DNA of 64,000 nt from Acidobacteriales bacterium 59-55 (GCA_001897435.1 MKSV01000007.1:682001-746000), one strand, 5' to 3'; shown: positions 1 through 8,870, counted from the first letter of the stretch. Numbers and translations: made by a program. Notes: generated by a model from the sequence alone, not told the origin.

Positions 1-131
1 GAGCATAGCTCGGCATCGGTGGCGTTCTTCCATAGCCAGCGGGCGTCGGCGGCGTCGATGCGCAGGCCCTGGCTGACCTTTGCAGTAATTTCTGCGAGTT
101 GGCCGACAGGAAGAGCGATGCCGTTGCCCAT
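1..131 (-). CDS. N-terminal fragment, possible aminofutalosine synthase-type radical SAM protein (partial)
   Basis: An open frame runs off the left edge of the window; 43 codons are visible from an ATG at 131. The visible part begins MGNGIALPVGQLAEI and continues with a short helical segment containing KVSQGLRIDAADARWLW. This layout (a helix, K-V-x-x-G-x-R-I, then a D-A helix) resembles the N-terminus of the futalosine menaquinone-pathway radical SAM enzymes MqnE/MqnC, but the CX3CX2C cluster motif would lie outside the window. The family call is an inference from a short stretch; the existence of a coding start here is better supported than the name. Confidence 0.4.
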   Translation of the reverse strand, partial: MGNGIALPVGQLAEITAKVSQGLRIDAADARWLWKNATDAELC

Positions 132-223
132 AGCTTTTATTGTATTGCCATGCTCGGATGGGGACGAATTCAGTATTGCAGAATAGGGAGGACAGCGAGC
201 AGCGAGGCGGGTAAGATGGCGGC

Positions 224-694
224 ATGAAGAGATTGAGCAGTTGTGTTCTTGGCGTTGCAGGCGTCGTGCTTGCGGCGATGACAACGATGGCGGCTGTGGC
301 TCAGGGAACGCAGGCTCCGGCGCAACCGGAAGGCGCTGCGCTCTCGTCCTCGCGGGCGTTTCCACTGGAGCAGATGGCGGTGAGGAAGACGGCAAATGGC
401 GGGGAGAGCCGCAATATCGTTCGCGGCGTGCTGAAGACCGGAGAAGGGGTGGCGCTGCACGAGTCGGTACTGCCGGTTGGATTGTCGCCGAATGCGGGCC
501 ATGCGATCCAGCACTCGGAGTTCATCGTGGTGAGCGAGGGGACGCTGGAGTTCGAGCATGACGGCAAGTCAGAGACGGTGGGTCCGGGTGGAGTGATCTA
601 CGTCGCCTATGGAACATTCCACAAAGTGAAGAATGTGGGCAAGGTGCCGGCGAAGTATGTCGTGGTTGCGATTGGCGGGGACACAAAGAAGTAA
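224..694 (+). CDS. Exported cupin-domain protein (copy 1)
   Basis: The product has 156 residues: a Sec-type signal peptide (about 1-26, ending AVAQG) followed by a single small cupin barrel. The second half shows the conserved cupin pattern HSEFIVVSEGTLEFEHDG, then GPGGVIYVAYGTFHKVKNVG. The usual first metal-ligand pair (HxH) is reduced here to isolated histidines around AGHAIQHSE, so metal binding is uncertain. It is a paralogue of the gene at 1536, and both share the same bases just before the start (GTAAGATGnCGGCATGAA), which suggests a duplication that included the leader. A periplasmic location is expected; the substrate is unknown. Confidence 0.85.
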   Translation: MKRLSSCVLGVAGVVLAAMTTMAAVAQGTQAPAQPEGAALSSSRAFPLEQMAVRKTANGGESRNIVRGVLKTGEGVALHESVLPVGLSPNAGHAIQHSEFIVVSEGTLEFEHDGKSETVGPGGVIYVAYGTFHKVKNVGKVPAKYVVVAIGGDTKK

Positions 695-870
695 CGAAAG
701 ACTGGGCAGGACGAGGTGCACGGCCCCCCTTGCGATTGGGAGCCGTCGGCATGATCTTCGCGTAAACAGCGGTGATGCGCCACCAAAGTTGTAGAAAATT
801 TCGCTAATGATTCTTGCTCCTCCTGCTACCGTCTACATGAGCAAATCTGCTCGTAAAGAGGAATTTCGCC

Positions 871-1464
871 ATGTACCGCAGTCTCGTTCTTCTCGTCTCC
901 TTCGTTCTCTTCGGTTCCGGGTACGCCATCCAGGCCAGTACGATTACGGCGGGCGTCTACAATCTCAACAGCGCTTACGTCAACGGCTCGGCCATCACCG
1001 GCACGGTCACCCTGAACAGCGCGGGCAAGGCGACGGCTGCCGACCTCACCTACAACAATCCGAGCTTCAGCAATCCTGGCCTTCCGCGCTTCAATCTGGT
1101 CTCGATATCGAATGTCTATAACGGATTGAGCCAGAATTACCTGACATCGGCGAGCAATGCCGGCCAGATTGCGTTCTATTTCAATACGCTTGCCGACTCC
1201 AATGGGTATCTCAATCTCTGCATTGGCAATGCGCAGTGCGGAACGTCCGCGGGAACAGTCGACCCTTCGTCGCTCCAGCTTTATGGCTTTTACAATAGCT
1301 CGACCGGAAGCAATCTTGGCCTCCCAGCTACCAACCTCAGCGGTGGATACCTGTCTCAAGTGAAGGATTCCGCAACGGCGGTGACGCCGGAGCCCAGGTC
1401 GCTGTGGCTGCTGGGCACGGGCATGATCGGGTTTGCAGTGGTGTTCCGCTTCGTCAAGTCATAA
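871..1464 (+). CDS. PEP-CTERM sorting-domain protein 1
   Basis: The product has 197 residues with an N-terminal signal peptide (MYRSLVLLVSFVLFGSGYA) and a C-terminal sorting signal: VTPEPRSLWLLG, a hydrophobic stretch and a basic end (RFVKS). The middle is rich in N, S, T and G and gives no recognisable domain. A good ribosome site (GAGGAA) lies 6-9 bases before the ATG. PEP-CTERM proteins are normally processed by an exosortase (EpsH/XrtA type) and carried to the surface or biofilm matrix; no exosortase gene is visible in this window. It lies between the two cupin paralogues. Confidence 0.85.
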   Translation: MYRSLVLLVSFVLFGSGYAIQASTITAGVYNLNSAYVNGSAITGTVTLNSAGKATAADLTYNNPSFSNPGLPRFNLVSISNVYNGLSQNYLTSASNAGQIAFYFNTLADSNGYLNLCIGNAQCGTSAGTVDPSSLQLYGFYNSSTGSNLGLPATNLSGGYLSQVKDSATAVTPEPRSLWLLGTGMIGFAVVFRFVKS

Positions 1465-1535
1465 CAGGTCTTGGCGTTCGATCGCGGCATGCACTGTGAT
1501 TGGCGAAGGGTGTATTCGTCGCGTAAGATGTCGGC

Positions 1536-2003
1536 ATGAAAAATTTGAATCGTCGTGATCTTTGTGTTGCCCTCTCGGCCTTTGCGGCGATGGGCAGCGT
1601 GGCAGCCGGAGCGCAGACAGGCAGCGCGGAGGGCGCGACGCTGTCGCACTCCGAGATCTTTCCGTTCGACAAGCTTCCCGTGAAGCACTCGGCCAACGGC
1701 GGCGAGAGCCGCGCCGTGATCCATGGGACACTGCCGACAGGAGAGTATGTCGAGTCGCACGAGACCACCCTGCCGGCAGGGAAGATGCCGCACAAGCCGC
1801 ACCGGCACAGCCACTCGGAGTTTCTGCTGATCCGCGAGGGGACGCTGGAGGTCGATTCCGACGGGAAGAAGGGGCAGATCGGGCCAGGGGCGGTGGTCTT
1901 TACCGCGTCAAACGTGATGCACAGCCTGAAAAACGTCGGCACCACTCCGGCGCGGTACTTTGTCGTCGCTGTCGGCAAGCAGACCCCACCGAAGTTTACC
2001 TAG
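1536..2003 (+). CDS. Exported cupin-domain protein (copy 2)
   Basis: The product has 155 residues and is a paralogue of the gene at 224. The N-terminus ([20 protein letters not shown]) has a twin arginine before a hydrophobic stretch, so Tat export is possible, unlike copy 1. The cupin core is more canonical than in copy 1: [19 protein letters not shown] gives the histidine cluster and glutamate of motif 1, and [10 protein letters not shown] the histidine of motif 2, so metal binding is likely. The reaction is unknown. The cupin and PEP-CTERM genes alternate over 224-2671. Confidence 0.85.
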   Translation: MKNLNRRDLCVALSAFAAMGSVAAGAQTGSAEGATLSHSEIFPFDKLPVKHSANGGESRAVIHGTLPTGEYVESHETTLPAGKMPHKPHRHSHSEFLLIREGTLEVDSDGKKGQIGPGAVVFTASNVMHSLKNVGTTPARYFVVAVGKQTPPKFT

Positions 2004-2074
2004 GCCTGCACCGATGAGCACAGATGGAATCGCCCGGAGGTATTTCTCGGGGCAGGCTGTCTTTCTAAATGGCC

Positions 2075-2671
2075 CTAGCTGGTCAGGCTCGCGCGGTCGC
2101 GTCTGATTGCTACGAATGCGGCGAAACCGAGAATGCCTGTGGCCAGGAGAGTCAAACTGGAAGGCTCTGGAGTTATCGCCGTTGCGGTTTGAGGTGTAAT
2201 GGTCAGCGTATAGGGCAGGGAAGGCCCTGTTTGCAGGGAGCCTGGGGACAGGCCCGCTCCCATCAGATCGTAGGTGCCGGGAAGAAAGGTTGCTACGATG
2301 TCCATCGGATTGAATGGATCGGATGAAGGTACATAAGCGACGCTGACGAGTTGAGGGCCCTGGAACAGAATGGCGGAATATCCGAAGATCGATTCGGGGA
2401 CATCGAGTTGGAGAGTGCCTATTTGAGAAGGGATGGCGTCATACTGTCCAAATAATGTGTAGCCGGGGACGTTGTCGATGGTAGCGATGGCGGTGGCAAA
2501 GAAAAACTCTACGCTTGGATCATTGGCGAAGGTGGTCGTGGAGGGAAGAGAGTAGGAGATGGTATGGCCGCCGCCGGTGAGGAGGAAGTTGTCAATCGCA
2601 TCGGCGCGAGCGGCGAGAGGAAGGATAAGGACTGAGGCGAGAAGAAGGATGCTGCAGAGAGGTTTAGGCAT
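2075..2671 (-). CDS. PEP-CTERM sorting-domain protein 2
   Basis: The product has 198 residues. It starts with a signal peptide (MPKPLCSILLLASVLILPLAARA) and ends with the sorting signal AITPEPSSLTLLATG, a hydrophobic helix and RRDRASLTS. The middle begins DNFLLTGGGHTISYSLPS, a pattern often seen at the start of PEP-CTERM proteins of soil bacteria; no enzymatic motif is visible. It runs convergently with the cupin gene at 1536, about 70 bases away. Like the protein at 871 it would need an exosortase encoded elsewhere. Confidence 0.85.
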   Translation of the reverse strand: MPKPLCSILLLASVLILPLAARADAIDNFLLTGGGHTISYSLPSTTTFANDPSVEFFFATAIATIDNVPGYTLFGQYDAIPSQIGTLQLDVPESIFGYSAILFQGPQLVSVAYVPSSDPFNPMDIVATFLPGTYDLMGAGLSPGSLQTGPSLPYTLTITPQTATAITPEPSSLTLLATGILGFAAFVAIRRDRASLTS

Positions 2672-2811
2672 GATCGGTCTCCTGCGTGCTTGTGCAAGCA
2701 GATTGCGCTTTTTATGATGGGCGCGTCAAGTAAAGCTCCGTGGAAATAGAGATGCGCCTGGGCCGGTACGTGTCCGCTACTGACCCAGGTGCTTGTTTGG
2801 GAATAGGTGGG

Positions 2812-5286
2812 CTATTTGAGACGGGAGCCCAGGGCGATCTCTTCGCCGAAGGTGGCGAGGATGGGCTTGCCGTCTTCGCCGTGCGAGGCGGCAAGCAACA
2901 TGCCATGGGATTCGAGACCGCGCATCTTGCGGGGGGCGAGGTTGGCAATGACGACGATGTTGCGGCCGATCAACTCCTCCGGCGTGTACCACTGGGCGAT
3001 GCCGGAGAGAATCTGGCGCTTCTCGTAGCCGAGATCGACTTCGAGGCGGAGAAGCTTATCGGCCTTGGGGATGCGCTCGGCGAGGACGATGCGCGCGACG
3101 CGAAGGTCGATCTTGACGAAGTCGTCGATTGCGATCTGCGGGGTGTCGGGCGCGGCGGCAGTGTCGGCGATGGGATGCGTGGTCTCGGCGATTGGATTCA
3201 ATGCCGGAGTAGCAGAGGCCGAGGAGATGGGCGCCTCGCGGAACTCGGTGTGCTCGCGGGCGGGCTTGTCGACGCTGTTGTTGACCTGGGGAAGTCCGGC
3301 GGGTTGAGCGGGCTTAGGGGCGTTGTTCTGTTCCATGTCGGTCATTGTCTGGATGAGTTCCTTGGGTGCTCGGGGAAAGATGGGGGCGAGGGGGCCGAGT
3401 TTGGTGCCGGGTTTGAGGCCACCCCACTTCAGGTCTTTGAGTTCGCCGTTGCGGGCTGCGAGTTCGATGTCGCCGAGGCCTAGTTGGGCCCAGACTTTGG
3501 CGGTGGCGTAAGGCATTATCGGGTGGAGGAGGGCGGTGATGATGCGGATTGCCTCGAATGCTCCTCGTAGGGTGTGCCTCGCTTTTTGCTGATCCTCTAG
3601 ATGTTTGGATTTTGCTAGTTTCCAAGGCGTATTTTTAGTGATTGCGCTATCTGTTACGGATACAAGATTCATGATGTTGGCGCAAATGAGAGTGAGAAGA
3701 CCATTTTTATATTGCTCAGCGATCAAAGGCACAACTGTCAAGAAATATGACCACGGATCATTTTGAGCTTCGAGGTCTTCTGGAACGATTCCGGCGAAAT
3801 TCTGATGAATCAGGTTCAGCGTACGGCTGACCAGGTTGCCGTAGCCATTGGCTAGGTCACTGTTGTAGCGCTGGACTAGGGAGTCGAAGCTGAAGCTGCC
3901 GTCCTGTCCGAAGGGGATTTCGCGGAGCAGGAAGTAGCGGAGGACGTCGGAGGCGAAGAGGTCTTGCTCGTGCTTCCACTCTTCGGACGAAGAAAGGCGT
4001 ACCTCAGCGGCTAAAGCCGCTCCTTCGGAGGTTTGTTGCAGCACGGCTGAAGCCGTGCCCTTAACAAGGCTATTGGCTTCGGCGGCCTTGGGCAGGAGGG
4101 TGCCGAAGGCGTCGAGGATGGTTTCGGTGCGGACGATGTTGCCGCGAGACTTCGACATCTTCGATTCTTCGAAGAGTAGCCAGCCGTGGGCGGTGATGGC
4201 CTTTGGGAGCCAATCTTTGGCCCATTGACGATGTACTTCGAAAGGTACTTCTTCGGGCTTCTTACTATCTGTCGCGGGATTTAATGCCAACAGAAACGCA
4301 GGCCAGTAGACGCAGTGGAAGCGGATGATCTCTTTGCCGACGAGGTGGAGATCGGCAGGCCAGTATTTTTCAAACTTCGCTTGATCGGCGGGATCGTCTG
4401 AGCCGTAGCCGATGGCGGTCATGTAGTTGGCGAGGGCATCGAGCCAGACGTAGACGACGTGGTCTTTCTCTGTCTGGGGATCGCGGGGGACGGGGATGCC
4501 CCACTTGAAGCTGCTGCGTGAGATGCTGAGGTCTTTGAGTGATCCGGGGACGTAATTATGCCCCGCCGTCGACTTATCTATTTTTCCCTCTTCTCTTGCA
4601 ATCTCTGCCGGGTCCCATGAGTCGCGACCCGCTGCCAAGGTCTCCCTGCCTGCCCGAACCTCTCGGTCATAGACTTCTGTTATTTCGGCAGAGAAATTGC
4701 CGCGCAAGAAACTGAGGACTTCGTTTTTGCGAACATCTGGTTGGATGGCGAGTTCGCCGCTCTCGATCAGGTCGATGAGGGGGCGCTGGTACTCGGAGAG
4801 GCGGAAGAAGTAGTTCTCTTCGGTGACGGTCTCGGTGGGCTTGCCGTCGGGGCCGATGGTGCCGGGAGGGCCTTCGACGAACATCTCTTCGCCCACGCTG
4901 TACTGTCCGGTGTAGGTGCTGAGGTAGATCTTGTCACGGTCGCGGAGAAGCTGCCAGAGCTTCTGCACGCCTTTTTTGTGGCGCTCTTCGGTGGTGCGGA
5001 TGTAGTCGTCGTTAGTGATGCCCATGCGCTTCCAGAGCGATTCGAACTGGGCGGAGACCTGATCGGCGAACTGCTGCGGCGGGATTCCGGCGGCGGTGGC
5101 GCTGCGCTCGATCTTCTGGCCGTGCTCGTCGGTTCCGGTGAGGAAGAAGGTGTCTTCGCCCAGGAGGCGGTGGCGGCGCGCGATGACATCGGCGGCGATG
5201 GTGGTGTAGGCGTGGCCGATGTGCGGGCGCGCGTTCACGTAGTAGATCGGCGTGGTGAGGTAGAACTTTTTCTGTGTGTCAGACAT
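2812..5286 (-). CDS. metG: Methionyl-tRNA synthetase
   Basis: Charges tRNA-Met in the cytoplasm. From the ATG at 5286 the product has 824 residues; a TTG four codons upstream is possible. Seen: HIGH signature (PHIGHAYTT), KMSKS signature (ESKMSKSRGN, about residue 377), anticodon-binding helices, and a C-terminal EMAP/Arc1-type tRNA-binding domain (from IDDFVKIDLRVARIV to the end) used for dimerisation. Two stretches look inserted compared with standard MetG: about 45 residues before GSLKDLSISRSSFKWG, and about 45 residues between DAFG and SDVLRYFLLREIPFG. The second contains a 59-bp palindromic repeat read in frame (4001-4059). Both active-site motifs are intact, so the gene is presumably functional. 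Confidence 0.96.
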   Translation of the reverse strand: MSDTQKKFYLTTPIYYVNARPHIGHAYTTIAADVIARRHRLLGEDTFFLTGTDEHGQKIERSATAAGIPPQQFADQVSAQFESLWKRMGITNDDYIRTTEERHKKGVQKLWQLLRDRDKIYLSTYTGQYSVGEEMFVEGPPGTIGPDGKPTETVTEENYFFRLSEYQRPLIDLIESGELAIQPDVRKNEVLSFLRGNFSAEITEVYDREVRAGRETLAAGRDSWDPAEIAREEGKIDKSTAGHNYVPGSLKDLSISRSSFKWGIPVPRDPQTEKDHVVYVWLDALANYMTAIGYGSDDPADQAKFEKYWPADLHLVGKEIIRFHCVYWPAFLLALNPATDSKKPEEVPFEVHRQWAKDWLPKAITAHGWLLFEESKMSKSRGNIVRTETILDAFGTLLPKAAEANSLVKGTASAVLQQTSEGAALAAEVRLSSSEEWKHEQDLFASDVLRYFLLREIPFGQDGSFSFDSLVQRYNSDLANGYGNLVSRTLNLIHQNFAGIVPEDLEAQNDPWSYFLTVVPLIAEQYKNGLLTLICANIMNLVSVTDSAITKNTPWKLAKSKHLEDQQKARHTLRGAFEAIRIITALLHPIMPYATAKVWAQLGLGDIELAARNGELKDLKWGGLKPGTKLGPLAPIFPRAPKELIQTMTDMEQNNAPKPAQPAGLPQVNNSVDKPAREHTEFREAPISSASATPALNPIAETTHPIADTAAAPDTPQIAIDDFVKIDLRVARIVLAERIPKADKLLRLEVDLGYEKRQILSGIAQWYTPEELIGRNIVVIANLAPRKMRGLESHGMLLAASHGEDGKPILATFGEEIALGSRLK
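4001..4059 (-). repeat. Palindromic repeat doublet inserted in frame in metG
   Basis: Two short palindromes 20 bases apart: GCACGGCTGAAGCCGTGC (4041-4058) and GCGGCTAAAGCCGC (4007-4020), followed on the metG strand by CTGAGGT. A second copy with the same order, orientation of parts and length (59 bases) lies between genes at 54610-54668. In metG the element stays open and encodes approximately GTASAVLQQTSEGAALAAEV, in a region where ordinary MetG proteins have no such residues. This looks like a REP/BIME-type element that entered a coding region. Confidence 0.75.
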
Positions 5287-5431
5287 GGTGGGGGCCAAAG
5301 CCTAGTCTAGCAGGGACAGGGGTCGGAGTTCTGTGGAGCTTCTCGCTGACATTACAGCGGTTCTCCTCTTCTCAGAGCGAAAGAGGGCATTTGTAGTCCA
5401 CGTCCGAGATAAGAGACGTGGGCAACCCTGC

Positions 5432-6211
5432 TTATGGATTTTGCTGGTGGGACGTGGGAGCGGACTTTTCGGGCACCGCGCCGGCGGAGTGAGTCACGTC
5501 TTCCTGATCCAGTTCGAGCTTCTGGGCGTCGCTGGCGAGCTTGAGGTGCTGCTCCATGGTGAGGCGGGCCTGGGTGGGGTTGTGGGAGCGGATGGCGCGG
5601 TAGATCTCGCGGTGCATCTCGGCGGACTCTTTGAGGTCCTGCGTGTTCTGCACGGTCTTGCTGCGATGCCGGTAGAGGTCGGCGGTGATGGTCTCCATAA
5701 GCGCGCCGAGGATGGGATTGCCGGAGGCGCGGGCGATGGTGCGATGGAAACGGACGTCGTGGATGAGATATTCGCGAGGATCGGCGAGCGCGGCGTACAT
5801 CTCGGCGACTTCTTCGGCGAGTTCGGCGATGTGCTCGTCGGTGGCCCGCTCGGCGGCGAGCGCGGCGATGCTGGCTTCGAGGACGATGCGAGCTTCGAAC
5901 ATCTGCCAGGGAAGGAAGCCGTGGAGGGCGCCGAGGACGGAGAGCGAACTGGAATCGAGCGCGGGCGGCCCGGAGGAGACGAAGGTTCCGGCACCGTGGC
6001 GGCTTTTGAGCACGCCCATGGCGGAGAGAAAGCCGATACCGGCGCGCAGACTGGAGCGGCTGATCTTGAGCTTACGGGCCAGTTCGCGCTCAGGGGGCAG
6101 ACGGTCTCCGGGGTGCACCTCGCCTTTGGCAATGAGGCTGCGAACGTGCTCGACGACCTGCATGGTCAACTGGCTGTGGCCGGTCGCTTCATCGTCTACT
6201 GCTTTTTTCAC
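5432..6211 (-). CDS. FadR/GntR-family transcriptional regulator (FCD domain)
   Basis: The product has 259 residues. Residues about 15-85 form a GntR winged helix (VVEHVRSLIAKGEVHPGDRL, PPERELARKLKISRSSLRAG, LKSRHGAGTFVSS); residues about 100-240 form an all-helical FCD ligand domain with the metal-ligand pattern around DVRFHRTIARASGNP and the later EMHREIYRAI and MEQHLKL helices. FCD regulators usually sense a carboxylate or sugar acid. The gene lies downstream of the MFS transporter on the same strand and near pectin enzymes; a FadR-like operator (TGGTCTGACCA) is at 7697. The start is GTG, with AAGGAG about 11 bases upstream. Likely role: induction of the neighbouring pectin/uronate genes. 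Confidence 0.88.
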   Translation of the reverse strand: MKKAVDDEATGHSQLTMQVVEHVRSLIAKGEVHPGDRLPPERELARKLKISRSSLRAGIGFLSAMGVLKSRHGAGTFVSSGPPALDSSSLSVLGALHGFLPWQMFEARIVLEASIAALAAERATDEHIAELAEEVAEMYAALADPREYLIHDVRFHRTIARASGNPILGALMETITADLYRHRSKTVQNTQDLKESAEMHREIYRAIRSHNPTQARLTMEQHLKLASDAQKLELDQEDVTHSAGAVPEKSAPTSHQQNP

Positions 6212-6284
6212 TCTGAACGTGGCTCCTTGCGCTTAAGTGAAAGAAGAGTAACACGAGGTAATACCAGTTGGCCGCAAAATGTAA

Positions 6285-6317
6285 CTGGCCGCCCGGACAT
6301 TGGGTCAGGGCGGCCAG
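6285..6317 (-). terminator. Hairpin downstream of the MFS transporter
   Basis: Perfect 10-bp inverted repeat CTGGCCGCCC / GGGCGGCCAG with a 13-base loop, located just after the stop of the transporter gene (6344) and before the regulator gene on the minus strand. No long T run follows, so it may slow transcription rather than stop it completely. Confidence 0.45.
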
Positions 6318-6343
6318 GGATCAGAGGTTAGTGAAGCGTTCGA

Positions 6344-7672
6344 TCAGGCGGTTTTGGCTGCGCCGAGCCGCGGAACCAGTAGTTGGAAGATCACCAGCGC
6401 AGTGACATAGGCGAAGGCAGCGAGGACGAAGATAAACATCGGGTGCAGCGAGAAGAAGTGGGAGACGATCCAGGTGAACACCGCTCCGCCGGCCGCTCCC
6501 ACGGCTCCTCCGATGCCGACCACGGTGCTAATGGAGGTGGAGGGGAACATGTCGGTGGGGGTGGAGAAGAGGTTCGCCGACCAACCTTGGTGAGCGGCAG
6601 TCGCCAGGCAGAAGATTCCGATGGCTGGCCACGCATTGGTTGGAAACAGAACGCCCATGTGAGGCACAAGCATGATGGGCATGACGCAGAGAGCGCAGAT
6701 AAGCAGAGCGATCTTGCGTCCGGCATTGACGCCGTAGCCGCGATTCATCAGGAAGCCGGAGAGCCATCCGCCGGCGATGGAGCCAACGCTGGCGAAGGCG
6801 TAGATGACGATGAGCGGATACTTCACATGGTTGAGGTCGAGCCCATAGTTGTCGTTGAGAAACTTGGGAAGATAGAAAAGATAGAACCACCAGATGGGGT
6901 CTGTGAGTCCCTTGCCGAGGGAGAAGGCGTAGAAGCCGCGATGCCGGAGGAGGATGGGAAAGAGCGAGCCTCCTTTGGTGACGGGAGCAAGATCGACCTG
7001 AGTCTGGGTGGCGCCGCGGCGGAGCCTGTTGTACGGAAACACCATCCAGAGGGCCAGCCAGACGAGGCCCATGAGACCGGTGACGATGAAGGCCGCCTCC
7101 CAGCCGTAGAGGTTGGTGATGAAGGCGATGAGAATGGGCGCGACAAAGAAAGACGCGTTAGTGCCGGAGTTGAAGAGCCCGGTGGCGAAGGCGCGCTCCT
7201 CCGAGGGGAACCATTCGGTGGTGGCCTTGATGGCGGCGGGGAAGTTGCCGCTTTCGCCGAGGCCGAGCACGATGCGGGCGATGCAGAAGCCGAGAACGCT
7301 GGTGACGAAGGCGTGCCCGATCGCCGCAAGGCTCCAGACCAGGATGGCAATGGCGTATCCGGTCTTGGTACCCAGCTTATCGATAACGCGCCCGGCGAAG
7401 AGGAAGCCGACGCCATAGGCGATCTGGAACCAGATAACGATGCGGCCGTAGTTGATGTTGTAGGCGGCCTGATGAGCGGCGTCGATCCCTGGGATCCAGC
7501 CCATGAAGTGAAGGTGAAGCAGCGGCTCGATCAGCGAGAAGACTGAGCGATCGATGTAATTGATGGTCGTTGCGAAGAAGAGCAGGCCGCAGACAGCCCA
7601 GCGGATGTTGGACTTGGGCGGAGCAGAAGAGGTGAAGCCCGAGTCTGACAGGCTGGCAGAATTGTTCGACAT
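6344..7672 (-). CDS. MFS transporter, anion:cation symporter type (hexuronate-like)
   Basis: The product has 442 residues and about 12 membrane segments. The N-terminus RWAVCGLLFFATTINYIDRS and the loop GESGNFPAAIKATTEWFP match the ACS family that includes ExuT and GudP and moves hexuronates, glucarate or other sugar acids with protons across the inner membrane. A ribosome site (GGAGA) lies 8 bases before the ATG. It is divergent from the pectin methylesterase gene at 7860 and shares an intergenic region containing a FadR-like palindrome. Context suggests uptake of galacturonate or short products of pectin; the exact substrate is inferred. Confidence 0.88.
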   Translation of the reverse strand: MSNNSASLSDSGFTSSAPPKSNIRWAVCGLLFFATTINYIDRSVFSLIEPLLHLHFMGWIPGIDAAHQAAYNINYGRIVIWFQIAYGVGFLFAGRVIDKLGTKTGYAIAILVWSLAAIGHAFVTSVLGFCIARIVLGLGESGNFPAAIKATTEWFPSEERAFATGLFNSGTNASFFVAPILIAFITNLYGWEAAFIVTGLMGLVWLALWMVFPYNRLRRGATQTQVDLAPVTKGGSLFPILLRHRGFYAFSLGKGLTDPIWWFYLFYLPKFLNDNYGLDLNHVKYPLIVIYAFASVGSIAGGWLSGFLMNRGYGVNAGRKIALLICALCVMPIMLVPHMGVLFPTNAWPAIGIFCLATAAHQGWSANLFSTPTDMFPSTSISTVVGIGGAVGAAGGAVFTWIVSHFFSLHPMFIFVLAAFAYVTALVIFQLLVPRLGAAKTA

Positions 7673-7696
7673 TCAGGAGGTCTCCGGCGACAATGT

Positions 7697-7707
7697 TGGT
7701 CTGACCA
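7697..7707. promoter_or_regulatory. Candidate FadR/GntR-type operator
   Basis: TGGTCTGACCA is a perfect palindrome around a central T and matches the core recognised by many FCD-type GntR regulators (TGGTCnGACCA as in FadR). It lies 25 bases before the MFS start and about 150 bases before the pectin methylesterase start, in their shared promoter region, with an FCD-type regulator encoded at 5432-6211. Confidence 0.55.
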
Positions 7708-7859
7708 CTTTCCCGCGAAAGTATAGGATTCAGCAGGAGCTGTCAGAAGCGTCGAGGTTGAGGATAGCTGTTGCTGGGCTACCTATGTCAAGGTACGGAC
7801 ATTTTTGGGGTTTGTACATGACAAAACCGGGGAGTGAGATCAAATCTTGGGAGGCTGTA

Positions 7860-8870
7860 ATGAAATGGCTCCAGTGGTGCGGATCGGTGGCGGTCGTTAT
7901 GGCTTTGGCGTGTGGGATGGCGGAAGGCCGACGGCCGCAGACGATCACGGTGGGCACGTCGGAAGCGGACTTCACTTCGATTCAAGAGGCCGTCAATGCG
8001 GCTCCGCAGACAGGCGCGGTGATACGGATACAGCCGGGCGTCTATCGCGAGGTGGTGCATGTGGACAAGCCGAAGGTCCAGCTTCGGGGCGAGGGGAACG
8101 ATCCTGCGAAGGTGGTGCTGGTGTATGGAAACAGCGCGGCATCGACTTGCGGGACTTCGTGCTCGGCGACGCTGTTCGTGACCGGCGATGATTTCTTCGC
8201 CGGCGGGATGACGATTGCCAATGACTATAGTGAACACTCGGATGTGCCTTCGCAGGCGGTGGCGGTGAAGGTAACAGGGGATCGCGCTGTCTTTCGCAAG
8301 GTGCGGCTGCTGGGCGCACAGGATACGCTCTATGCCGCAAGTGATCGATGCATGGACGGACGATCTCCCTGTACGGTGAAGCGGCAATATTTCACCGACT
8401 GCTACATCGAGGGGCATGTAGATTTCATCTTCGGCGACGCCAGGGCTGTCTTTGATCACTGCGAGATTCACAGCATTCCACACATCGCGGGTGGGTATCT
8501 GACGGCACAGAGCCGGAGCAATCCGGAACAGGATTCGGGCTATGTCTTCAACCACTGCACTCTGACCGCCGATCCGGGAGTGAGGAATATCTATCTGGGC
8601 AGGCCCTGGCGCGACTACTCCACGGTGATCTTCATGAATACGAAGATGGGATCGCATATTGCTGCGGCGGGCTGGTCGGAGTGGAAGGGCGCTCCTGTGC
8701 CAAGGTTGCAGACAGCAACCTATGCGGAGTTCCATTCAAGCGGACCGGGAGCGAATCCGGCGGCACGGGAGAAGTGGTCGAAGCAGCTTACAGAGGCGGA
8801 GGCTAAGAAATATGAAACCAAGGCATTTCTGGCAGGAGCGGATGGGTGGGATCCTACGAAGGTGAAGTAG
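7860..8870 (+). CDS. Pectin methylesterase (CE8), exported
   Basis: Removes methyl esters from homogalacturonan, releasing methanol and acidic pectin. The ATG at 7860 is chosen because GGGAGG lies 5-10 bases upstream and a signal peptide follows directly (MKWLQWCGSVAVVMALACGMAEG); a longer in-frame extension upstream lacks both. The 336-residue product is a right-handed beta helix with the family motifs: TSIQEAVNAAP, AVAVKVTGDRAVFRKVRLLGAQDTLYA (the Q-D-T-L motif), YIEGHVDFIFGDARAVF (catalytic D in GHVDFIFG) and LGRPWRDYS (substrate-binding R and W). Periplasmic or secreted. Confidence 0.95.
   Translation: MKWLQWCGSVAVVMALACGMAEGRRPQTITVGTSEADFTSIQEAVNAAPQTGAVIRIQPGVYREVVHVDKPKVQLRGEGNDPAKVVLVYGNSAASTCGTSCSATLFVTGDDFFAGGMTIANDYSEHSDVPSQAVAVKVTGDRAVFRKVRLLGAQDTLYAASDRCMDGRSPCTVKRQYFTDCYIEGHVDFIFGDARAVFDHCEIHSIPHIAGGYLTAQSRSNPEQDSGYVFNHCTLTADPGVRNIYLGRPWRDYSTVIFMNTKMGSHIAAAGWSEWKGAPVPRLQTATYAEFHSSGPGANPAAREKWSKQLTEAEAKKYETKAFLAGADGWDPTKVK

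Noticed and set aside
6383..7546. Long plus-strand frame (387 codons) antisense to the MFS transporter
   Set aside because: Composition follows the opposite strand (G-, E- and D-rich shadow of a membrane protein), with no domain or ribosome site.
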